10,549 bases of DNA from Clostridia bacterium (lineage in GTDB: Bacteria; Bacillota; Clostridia; Oscillospirales; CAG-272): assembly GCA_017382555.1 (NCBI GenBank), contig JAFOAB010000360.1, forward strand, positions 1 through 10,549. Reading direction: 5' to 3'. Both the position numbers and the translations under genes were made by a program. The notes beneath the pieces are model-generated. The model had not been told where the DNA came from and made no database searches. It saw nothing but the letters and a program-made list of their open reading frames with translations. Shown in pieces: positions 1 through 6,239 of the stretch (position 1 is its first letter; each line of letters begins with the position of its first letter).

Positions 1-79
1 GCAACATCGGCTCACCCTTTTTCACCACTTTTTCGCAAAAATGGCGGTTTTCAACACAAAATTCAATATTTCCACAGAG

Positions 80-117
80 AAAAAGGACGGAGATTGTCAC
101 ATCTCCGTCCTTTTTTA
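80..117. terminator. Rho-independent terminator hairpin upstream of the mraZ promoter
   Basis: Bases 80-94 pair perfectly with 101-115 (15 bp, core GGACGGAGAT / ATCTCCGTCC) around a 6-base loop, TGTCAC. The A-rich left arm and T-rich right arm give a U run on either strand, so it could work in both directions. No gene that it would end is visible in the 79 bases to its left, so that gene must lie outside the window. Its place before the mraZ promoter suggests it insulates the cluster from upstream transcription. Confidence 0.85.
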
Positions 118-181
118 TTTATTCTGCACAAAAATACAGACGAAAATTTTCCATGTTCGGAGAAAAAAATTCGCGAAACTA

Positions 182-210
182 TTGAAAACACGATTTGGAG
201 GGGGTATAAT
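182..210 (+). promoter_or_regulatory. Sigma-A-type promoter for the mraZ operon
   Basis: A -35 box TTGAAA (182-187) and a consensus -10 box TATAAT (205-210) are separated by exactly 17 bp. Transcription would start near 217, giving an mraZ leader of roughly 60 nt. It is the only near-consensus promoter I see ahead of the gene cluster, and it probably drives the whole dcw run. The start site itself is inferred. Confidence 0.85.
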
Positions 211-215
211 ATACA

Positions 216-265
216 CAAGTGGGGACAAGTGGGAACAAATGTTTCAAAATGTCTAAAAATGGTGA
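216..265 (+). promoter_or_regulatory. Putative MraZ operator: five 10-bp direct repeats
   Basis: Five consecutive 10-bp units can be read: CAAGTGGGGA, CAAGTGGGAA, CAAATGTTTC, AAAATGTCTA and AAAATGGTGA. All share the pattern (C/A)AA(G/A)TG at the same phase. Known MraZ boxes are TGGGN repeats spaced 5 nt apart in E. coli and AAAGTGKNNN repeats in mycoplasmas, both with a 10-bp period. The first two units fit both forms well and the last three are looser. The array overlaps the predicted transcription start and ends just before the mraZ ribosome binding site, which fits autorepression by MraZ. Binding is inferred from the repeat pattern and its place. Confidence 0.75.
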
Positions 266-273
266 AAAGGAGG
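265..273 (+). promoter_or_regulatory. mraZ ribosome binding site
   Basis: The run AAAAGGAGG lies 6 bases before the ATG at 280. It is a near-perfect Shine-Dalgarno sequence. It fixes the start of mraZ at 280 rather than at the earlier in-frame ATG at 94, whose reading frame would run through the terminator, promoter and operator repeats. Confidence 0.85.
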
Positions 274-279
274 AAAGAG

Positions 280-705
280 ATGGACCTGTTTTGCAGAGAA
301 TACAGATATTCCCTTGATTCAAAAAGCAGAATATTCATCCCCGCAAAGTATCGCGAGATACTTGGCGACACCTTCATAATCACCAGAAAGCTTGATCCCT
401 GCCTTGCCATTTACACTCACGCGGAATGGCAGAAGTATTCGGACAAGATCAAGGCGCTTCCCGATTCCGTTGCAATGGAGCTTAAGGAATTCATATTCCC
501 GAAGACGCTTGTTGCAGAGCCCGATTCTCAGGGAAGAGTAATTATTCCCACCGACCTGAAGGACCACGCGCAGCTTGACAAGAATGCCGTAATAATCGGT
601 GTTGGCGATCACGCACAAATTTGGTCCGAGGCTTTGTGGGAGGAACGGGAGAAGAAGAGAGACCTTGCAAGCCTGCGCGAGCTTATGCGTCAGCTTGGTC
701 TGTAA
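280..705 (+). CDS. mraZ: Transcriptional regulator MraZ
   Basis: This 141-residue protein belongs to the MraZ family, whose usual length is about 140-150. These proteins carry two SpoVT/AbrB-type swapped-hairpin domains, form rings, and bind repeats ahead of the dcw operon. The two copies of the signature are visible: DSKSRIFIPAKYRE at about residues 13-26 and DSQGRVIIP at about 82-90. The first copy has Ser where the family normally has Gly (DxKGR), while the key Arg is kept. The start at ATG 280 is set by AAAAGGAGG six bases upstream and by the N-terminus, which resembles the family's usual MFxGEY...D start. It is the first gene of the cluster, 6 bp before rsmH, directly downstream of its presumed operator. 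It probably represses its own operon. Confidence 0.95.
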   Translation: MDLFCREYRYSLDSKSRIFIPAKYREILGDTFIITRKLDPCLAIYTHAEWQKYSDKIKALPDSVAMELKEFIFPKTLVAEPDSQGRVIIPTDLKDHAQLDKNAVIIGVGDHAQIWSEALWEEREKKRDLASLRELMRQLGL

Positions 706-711
706 GATATT

Positions 712-1647
712 ATGGAAGAATTTGTACACGTATCCGTGCTGCTTGAGGAAGCGGTTGATCTGCTTGATATAAAGCCGGACGGAATTTATGTAGATTGCAC
801 CGCCGGCGGCGGCGGACACAGCTCCGCAATAGCCGCAAGACTTACAACCGGACATCTTTACTCCTTTGACCAGGACGAGGATGCAGTAAGGGCGGCAAGC
901 GAGAGACTGGCTCCCTTTGGAGACAGAGTAACGGTGATAAGAGAGAATTTCCGAAATGCGGCGGCAACCCTCCGCGGTATGGGAATCGATCGCATAGACG
1001 GCGCAACTGCCGATCTCGGCGTATCCTCGTATCAGCTTGATAACGAGGAAAGAGGCTTCTCGTATATGGCGGATGCACCGCTTGATATGAGAATGGATCG
1101 CAGAGGATCGTTAACAGCACGCGACGTCGTAAACAATTATCCCGAGGAAGAGATCGCAAGAATACTCTTCGCATACGGTGAGGAAAAATTCTCGCGCAAG
1201 ATAGCGGCTGCTATCGTAAGGGAAAGGGAAGCGGAGCCGATAGAAAATACACTTCGACTTTCCGAGATTATCAAAAATGCAATTCCTGCCGCCGCAAGAA
1301 ACGGTGGCCACCATCCCGCAAAAAGAAGCTTTCAGGCAATCAGGATCGAGGTAAACTCCGAGCTTTCGATTATCGAGCCTGCAATAAAGGAGCTGGCGGG
1401 AATGCTTAACGTCGGCGGAAGGATATCGATTATAACCTTCCATTCACTTGAGGATAGGGCAGTGAAAAACGCGTTTGCGGAGCTTGCATCCGGATGTGTT
1501 TGTCCGCCTAATTTCCCCGTATGTGTATGCGGTAAGAAGCCGCAAATGAAGATAGTAACGAAAAAGCCGGTTTTACCGGCAGACAGCGAGCTTGAAATAA
1601 ATCCGCGCGCAAGAAGCGCAAAGCTTAGGGCGGCGGAAAAACTGTAA
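712..1647 (+). CDS. rsmH: 16S rRNA (cytosine(1402)-N4)-methyltransferase RsmH
   Basis: This 311-residue protein is RsmH (formerly MraW), which methylates N4 of C1402 in the decoding centre of 16S rRNA using S-adenosylmethionine. Family marks seen in order are HVSVLLEEAV (6-15), the SAM-binding loop DCTAGGGGHS (28-37), PLDMRMD (123-129), HPAKRSFQAIRIEVNSEL (201-218), ITFHSLEDR (241-249) and a C-terminal INPRARSAKLRA (296-307). A Cys-rich stretch, CVCPPNFPVCVCGKKP (262-277), is typical of Firmicutes homologues. The length is normal for the family. No clear Shine-Dalgarno precedes ATG 712. With only 6 bp after the mraZ stop, translation may be coupled to mraZ. The N-terminal motif HVSVLL right after this Met supports the start. 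Confidence 0.97.
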   Translation: MEEFVHVSVLLEEAVDLLDIKPDGIYVDCTAGGGGHSSAIAARLTTGHLYSFDQDEDAVRAASERLAPFGDRVTVIRENFRNAAATLRGMGIDRIDGATADLGVSSYQLDNEERGFSYMADAPLDMRMDRRGSLTARDVVNNYPEEEIARILFAYGEEKFSRKIAAAIVREREAEPIENTLRLSEIIKNAIPAAARNGGHHPAKRSFQAIRIEVNSELSIIEPAIKELAGMLNVGGRISIITFHSLEDRAVKNAFAELASGCVCPPNFPVCVCGKKPQMKIVTKKPVLPADSELEINPRARSAKLRAAEKL

Positions 1648-1656
1648 GGAGCAGAT

Positions 1657-2298
1657 ATGACCGGATATCAGATAAGCGCAAGCGATCTCAACGGCTTTAA
1701 GATGTGCAATGCGGGTCTTCGCGCTATGCAGAAGCACAAGGATTATATGCGTACTGCGGCGGCAAAGAAGCTTACCCCTGCTGACAGACTTGCAAGAATA
1801 GAAGCGCTTGACCGCAAGGCACCCTTTAAGAATCTTGCTACCTGCAAGGCGGTTGCGTTGTCGAAAAGCAACAACCCCTTTGATTTGAATGACGTTCCTT
1901 GCCGCAAGGAATGGGTAAAGGGTCGTTTTCCCGCAGTGTCTGCGGTTCTTACCCTCGTATTTGCTTGCATTCTTACGCTCGTTGTATACAGCTCCGTTCA
2001 GTATTCCGATGCAAAGAGAATGCACAACGCTATGCGTGATGAGCTTGTTGCAAGTAATTCCGAGATTGTTCGTCTTGAGGGCGAAAGAGATGCAAGAGTT
2101 GACCTTGAAGAGGTTGAGCGCATCGCTGTCGATCAGCTTGGAATGATTCAGAAGGATAAGGCAGACAAGGTCTTCGTTTCCGTGAACGGTGAGGGTGGCA
2201 TAGTTCTTGAAAACTCCGAAAGTACGGAAAATACCGAAGTATCGCTTTTGAGTGCGTTTGCCCAAAGAATCAAAGCTCTTTGGGAATATTTCAACTGA
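1657..2298 (+). CDS. ftsL: FtsL-like septum cell-division protein with long cytoplasmic N-terminus
   Basis: This 213-residue bitopic protein sits where FtsL is found, between rsmH and the divisome PBP gene. It has a basic N-terminal part of about 90 residues, one membrane segment (about 91-112, FPAVSAVLTLVFACILTLVV), and a charged helical stretch likely to be a coiled coil (about 117-150). The FtsL-type signature VERIAVDQLGMIQKDKADKV follows at 153-172, then an acidic Ser/Glu/Thr-rich linker and a short C-terminal helix. FtsL normally works with DivIC/FtsB to activate FtsW and its PBP. Typical FtsL proteins are about 100-130 residues with a short cytoplasmic tail, so this N-terminus is unusually long. 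TAAGGAG (1645-1651) overlaps the rsmH stop and lies 5 bases before ATG 1657, supporting this start. Primary sequence conservation is weak, so the call rests on topology, the short signature and position. Confidence 0.8.
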   Translation: MTGYQISASDLNGFKMCNAGLRAMQKHKDYMRTAAAKKLTPADRLARIEALDRKAPFKNLATCKAVALSKSNNPFDLNDVPCRKEWVKGRFPAVSAVLTLVFACILTLVVYSSVQYSDAKRMHNAMRDELVASNSEIVRLEGERDARVDLEEVERIAVDQLGMIQKDKADKVFVSVNGEGGIVLENSESTENTEVSLLSAFAQRIKALWEYFN

Positions 2299-2331
2299 AG
2301 GCGAATATAAATTAACATAAAAAGCTTGATA

Positions 2332-2366
2332 TGCCCGTGCCGAAGGTGTAATTTTCGGCATGGGCA
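2332..2366 (+). other. Intergenic hairpin between ftsL and the PBP gene
   Basis: TGCCCGTGCCGAA (2332-2344) pairs with TTCGGCATGGGCA (2354-2366) over 13 bp, with one G-U pair, around a 9-base loop. No U tract follows on the + strand, so it is not a standard rho-independent terminator. It sits 27 bases before the start of the PBP gene and ends about 10 bases before that gene's ribosome binding site. It may stabilise or help process the mRNA, or partly damp expression of the downstream genes. Its function is not known from sequence alone. Confidence 0.6.
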
Positions 2367-2393
2367 ATCGCTGACAAAGGGAGAAGGGTAATA

Positions 2394-4715
2394 ATGACAG
2401 GTGGATCACACTTTTCTGTATTCAAGAACCGCGGCGCAATAGTTGCTGCGGCATTTGTCGTTATTGCCGGTTTGCTTGTCGCCGAGCTTTATAAGATGCA
2501 AATTCTGAATTACGATTATTATCAGGATCTGGTAATAGATCAGGTGACGGTTGAGACGAAGGAAACGGCAAGACGCGGAAATATTTACGATACGAATATG
2601 TCTGTGCTTGCAACGAACGTATCCGCTTGGCGCGTTTTTATATCCCCAAAGGATATTGACAGAGTGGAAAAGTCTACGTCGATGGAGCGCACGCTTTTGC
2701 GCTTTATGGGTAATACGGGTGCCGAGAGAGAAAAAAGTGAGGAGCAAAGCAAGCTTATCGCACGCAACCTCTCAGACATTCTTGACGTTGATTACGATAT
2801 GATCATCGAGCGCTGCTCGAGGAAAAATCGCCTTGACGAGACGATCAAGGCAAGAATTGATGAAGAAACCAAGGATAAGGTAATAGAATTCATCAAAGCA
2901 TACGGACTTGAAAATCAAGTGCACGTTCAGGCGCTTTCTCTCCGCTACTATCCCTACGATAATCTTGCAAGCGCCGCTATCGGCTTTACCGGCTCTGACG
3001 GCAACGGCGTATACGGCCTTGAGCTGTATTACGATGACGAGCTGACAGGCACCGCCGGCAGATACATAACCGCAAAGGACAGCTACGGCAATGATATGCC
3101 GTTTGATTTTGAAACGTATTTCAAGGCTGAGGACGGTCTTTCCCTTATTACTACCATTGACGTAACGGTTCAGCAGGCGCTTGAGCGTCAGCTTGAAGCA
3201 ACTTATGGAGATTCGGAGCCGAATAACCGAGTCGCGGGAATCGTTATGAACGTAAAGACGGGCGCTATCCTTGCAATGGCGGTAAAGGGAGACTTTAATC
3301 TTAACGATCCCTATACTCTTAACGATTTTTATCAGAACAAGCTTGATACCTCCGGTCTTTTGGAGGATACGGACGAATATAACGAGCTTAAGCGTGATTT
3401 AAGGCTTGAGATGTGGAGCAATAAATGCGTCTCCGAGCTTTACGAGGCAGGCTCTACCTTTAAGGTAATTACTGCCGCAATGGCGCTTGAAATGGGTGTT
3501 GTGAAGGATACGGACGGCTTCTACTGTGCGGGATCTTACCTCGTACCCGGCTTCAGTACACCGATACATTGTCACCGTACCTGGGGACACGGCGCGGTGT
3601 CCTTCCGTCAGGGACTTCAGATGTCCTGTAACCCCGTCTTGATGCAAACCGCGGAGAGAATCGGAAGCAAGGCATTTTACGATTACTTTGGGGCCTTCGG
3701 ATTTCTTGATAAGGCGGGAATCGACCTTCCGGGTGAAGCGCTAACTTATTTCCATGCGGAAAATGCTCTCGGCCCGGTTGAGCTTGCGGTTTCCTCCTTT
3801 GGTCAGCGCTTTAAGACCTCAATGGTACAGCTCATTACATCAATTTCCTGCGTTGCCAACGGCGGTAATCTTGTTACGCCTCACCTTATTTCGGGTCTTG
3901 TTGACGCAGACGGTAAAACGGTTTACACTTACGAAACCGAGGTAAAGCGTCAGGTTATAAGCGAAAGCACGTCTCTCCTTATAAACGATATTCTTGAGGA
4001 AAGTGTTTTCGTTCAGGGCGGTAACACCAACTGCTACGTTAAAGGATACAGAATATGCGGTAAGACCGGTACCTCCGAGAAGTTTGAGATACTTGATGAG
4101 GACGGAAATTCTTACTTGAGAATAGGAAGCACAGTTGCATACGCACCGGCTGATGACCCCGAGATTGCTGTTCTTATAGTTGTAGATGAGCCGACCTGCT
4201 CAAACACATACGGCAGTAACGTGGCGGCACCTTATTGTGCAGCTTTTATGGAGGAGGTACTTCCTTATCTCGGAATCGATCCAAAGTACACCCCCGAGGA
4301 GCTTGCAACTCTCCAGATGAACGTTGGCAATTTCGTTGGACTTACTGCTGCAGAGGCAAGGGAAAAGGCTAAGGCAAGCGGTCTGACGATTGAAATAATC
4401 GGAGACGGTGATAAGATAACAAATCAGGTTCCCTCCGGTGGTACATACGTAACGAAGGGCTCTGCAAGAGTTATTCTTTACACCAATAACGAAATACCGA
4501 AGAACTCGGTTAAGGTACCCGACGTTCTCGGTAAGAGTGCGGCGCAGGCATCTCAGACACTCCTGAATGCAGGTCTCAGCGTACACGTTGTCGGCGCAAC
4601 CGATACGGGTACTGCAGGTGCGGTAGTAGTTGAGCAGAGCGTTGTCGCAGGCACCGAGGTACCTAGAGGCAGCTGTGTTAAGATCACGATGCGCCACACG
4701 GATAATACGGATTAA
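2394..4715 (+). CDS. ftsI: Class B penicillin-binding protein, D,D-transpeptidase with two PASTA repeats (FtsI/SpoVD type)
   Basis: This 773-residue enzyme cross-links peptidoglycan stem peptides outside the membrane, most likely at the septum. A short cytoplasmic tail and one membrane anchor (about 14-33) are followed by the PBP dimerisation region, which begins with ARRGNIYD (59-66). The transpeptidase domain carries the three catalytic motifs: STFK (354-357, nucleophile Ser354), SCN (411-413) and KTGTS (557-561). Two PASTA repeats follow at about 642-697 and 706-768. The ATG at 2394 has AAAGGGAG and AGAAGGG just upstream. It follows the ftsL-like gene by 95 bp, as expected for the FtsW-partner PBP. 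PASTA-tailed PBPs in this position are called PBP2B, PBP2x or SpoVD in different Firmicutes. Sequence alone does not show whether this one serves vegetative division, sporulation or both. Confidence 0.93.
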   Translation: MTGGSHFSVFKNRGAIVAAAFVVIAGLLVAELYKMQILNYDYYQDLVIDQVTVETKETARRGNIYDTNMSVLATNVSAWRVFISPKDIDRVEKSTSMERTLLRFMGNTGAEREKSEEQSKLIARNLSDILDVDYDMIIERCSRKNRLDETIKARIDEETKDKVIEFIKAYGLENQVHVQALSLRYYPYDNLASAAIGFTGSDGNGVYGLELYYDDELTGTAGRYITAKDSYGNDMPFDFETYFKAEDGLSLITTIDVTVQQALERQLEATYGDSEPNNRVAGIVMNVKTGAILAMAVKGDFNLNDPYTLNDFYQNKLDTSGLLEDTDEYNELKRDLRLEMWSNKCVSELYEAGSTFKVITAAMALEMGVVKDTDGFYCAGSYLVPGFSTPIHCHRTWGHGAVSFRQGLQMSCNPVLMQTAERIGSKAFYDYFGAFGFLDKAGIDLPGEALTYFHAENALGPVELAVSSFGQRFKTSMVQLITSISCVANGGNLVTPHLISGLVDADGKTVYTYETEVKRQVISESTSLLINDILEESVFVQGGNTNCYVKGYRICGKTGTSEKFEILDEDGNSYLRIGSTVAYAPADDPEIAVLIVVDEPTCSNTYGSNVAAPYCAAFMEEVLPYLGIDPKYTPEELATLQMNVGNFVGLTAAEAREKAKASGLTIEIIGDGDKITNQVPSGGTYVTKGSARVILYTNNEIPKNSVKVPDVLGKSAAQASQTLLNAGLSVHVVGATDTGTAGAVVVEQSVVAGTEVPRGSCVKITMRHTDNTD

Positions 4716-4757
4716 AGGAATATAAAAGCGGGAAGTAATACTTTTTAGGAGAAGCTT

Positions 4758-6239
4758 ATGTATCTTAAGGATCTGCTTTCCGCATCCGAAATTGTCGGAA
4801 AATGCACCGACGTGTATTTTGACGGGATATCAAGAGACCCCGAAAATTGCAAAGGCACAGCACTATTTTTGCTCAAGGGTAACAGCTACGATGAATCCGC
4901 CTTTATTGATAAAGCGAGTCGAAACGGCGCAAAATTGATAGTTTGCGATTATCTGCCGAGCCAAAGTAACGTAAACTGCGTTCTTGTGAAGAACGCGAGA
5001 AGGGCATATTCTTATGCTTGGGCAGCTCTTGCGGGGAATCCGCAGGAAGATATGCGTATTTACGGCATTACGGGAACAAACGGTAAGACATCAACCTCAT
5101 ACTTTGTTCACCGTATGCTCGATTATTGCGGTATCAAGAACGTTTTGATCGGCACGAACGGTATTATTTATGAGGGCGAGAAAATACCCTTTCCTCCCGA
5201 AACCGCTAATATATCTCAGATGACAACCCCCGACCCGGAAATACTGTTTCCTCTTTTAAAGGAGCTTAGGGAGAAGGGAATTTGCCACGCGGTTATGGAG
5301 GTATCCAGTCACTCTCTTGCGCTAAACAAGGTGGATCCGATTCACTTTGAAGCCGGTCTGTTTACCAACTTTTCAAGCGAGCATCTTGATTTTCATAAAA
5401 GCGTTGAAAATTATCTTGGCGCCAAGCTTAGGCTTACTGAGTTAAGCGAAAAGATAATATATAATTCGGACGACAGCGTGTTGTTTGACTGCTTTAAGGC
5501 GAAAACTGCTATATCATACGGAACGGTATCGGGAAATTACAGGGCGTGCTGTATTAGAAATCTTGGCATAAACGGAGTTTCGTATCTCTTAAAGCATAAC
5601 GACGATGTCATACGTATCGAGTCTCCGATCTGCGGAAGCTTTACAGTTTCAAACTCACTTGCCGCCGCTGCAATTGCGATTGAGGCAGGCGTTCATCCGG
5701 AGACGGTTTGCGATGCGATTGCATCGCTTGGTGGTATCCCGGGACGCTTGGAGGCAGTTAAGCTTGATAAGACAAAGCATCCTTTTTCGGTATTTATAGA
5801 CTACGCACACACACCGGAGGCACTTAAAAAGCTGCTTTTGAGCAACGTGTTCAAGGAACGCAAGGGTAGATTGATTACGCTTTTTGGCTGTGGCGGAGAC
5901 AGAGATAAATCGAAAAGAGCATTGATGGGTGAGATCGCATCGGAGTATTCCGACTTTGTTTACGTAACCTCCGATAACCCGCGTAACGAAAACCCAAATG
6001 CGATTATTATGGATATATTATCCGGAATGAAGGATTTCGGAAATTATAAAATCTTGCCAAACAGGGAGGAAGCGATCGTTTCTGCATTCAATGAATGCGA
6101 AAGGGACGATATCCTGCTTCTGGTTGGTAAGGGACACGAGGATTATATAGTTGATAAAAGAGGCAGAAGACGTTTTTCGGAGAAGGAAATCGTTTTAAAG
6201 GCTGCCGACGGGACGTACAAGAAAGGATGTATTCAATGA
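4758..6239 (+). CDS. murE: UDP-N-acetylmuramoyl-L-alanyl-D-glutamate--2,6-diaminopimelate ligase MurE
   Basis: This 493-residue Mur ligase adds the third residue of the stem peptide in the cytoplasm, using ATP. The three Mur domains are visible: an N-terminal UDP-binding domain (1 to about 95), a central ATPase domain with GTNGKTS (106-112), TTPDP (156-160), EVSSHSL (181-187) and the Lys expected to be carbamylated in GAKLRL (Lys223), and a C-terminal domain with DYAHTP (349-354), FGCGGDRDKSKR (376-387) and GKGHE (457-461). DNPR (406-409) is the motif that goes with meso-diaminopimelate rather than lysine, so the wall is predicted to be of the meso-DAP type. The segment SSEHLDFH (206-213) departs a little from the usual (S/T)xDHLD(F/Y)H, with Glu for Asp. 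TAGGAG lies 6 bases before ATG 4758. Its stop overlaps the murF start. Confidence 0.97.
   Translation: MYLKDLLSASEIVGKCTDVYFDGISRDPENCKGTALFLLKGNSYDESAFIDKASRNGAKLIVCDYLPSQSNVNCVLVKNARRAYSYAWAALAGNPQEDMRIYGITGTNGKTSTSYFVHRMLDYCGIKNVLIGTNGIIYEGEKIPFPPETANISQMTTPDPEILFPLLKELREKGICHAVMEVSSHSLALNKVDPIHFEAGLFTNFSSEHLDFHKSVENYLGAKLRLTELSEKIIYNSDDSVLFDCFKAKTAISYGTVSGNYRACCIRNLGINGVSYLLKHNDDVIRIESPICGSFTVSNSLAAAAIAIEAGVHPETVCDAIASLGGIPGRLEAVKLDKTKHPFSVFIDYAHTPEALKKLLLSNVFKERKGRLITLFGCGGDRDKSKRALMGEIASEYSDFVYVTSDNPRNENPNAIIMDILSGMKDFGNYKILPNREEAIVSAFNECERDDILLLVGKGHEDYIVDKRGRRRFSEKEIVLKAADGTYKKGCIQ
6222..6227 (+). promoter_or_regulatory. murF ribosome binding site inside the end of murE
   Basis: AAAGGA ends 8 bases before the ATG at 6236 and overlaps the in-frame ATG at 6227. 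A ribosome bound here would start at 6236, so 6236 is preferred. The ATGA at 6236-6239 combines the murF start with the murE stop, a typical arrangement for coupled translation. Confidence 0.7.

Noticed and set aside
66..76. DnaA-box-like TTTCCACA
   Set aside because: A single site with two mismatches to TTATCCACA and no cluster of boxes. dcw clusters are not expected to hold an origin.
1..79. A gene remnant or divergent gene start at the left edge
   Set aside because: The stretch is AT-rich with no recognisable protein motif on either strand. A minus-strand ATG near base 6 has too little sequence to judge.
94..121. TTGTCA (94-99) and TATTTA (116-121) as a second promoter
   Set aside because: The boxes lie in the loop and tail of the terminator hairpin with 16-bp spacing and a poor -10. 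The promoter at 182-210 is far better.
94..279. N-terminal extension of mraZ by 62 codons from the in-frame ATG at 94
   Set aside because: It would run through the terminator hairpin, the promoter and the operator repeats. The family-length protein starts at 280, right after a strong ribosome binding site.
319..855. Long minus-strand open frames opposite mraZ, rsmH, ftsI and other genes
   Set aside because: They are shadows of well-supported + strand genes, with no ribosome binding sites or family motifs.
2332..2366. Rho-independent terminator ending an mraZ-rsmH-ftsL transcript
   Set aside because: No U tract follows the stem on the + strand, so termination is not supported. It is listed as a hairpin of unknown role.
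4716..4757. Separate promoter for murE in the 42-bp gap after the PBP gene
   Set aside because: No convincing -35 and -10 pair fits in the gap. Only the murE ribosome binding site is clear.
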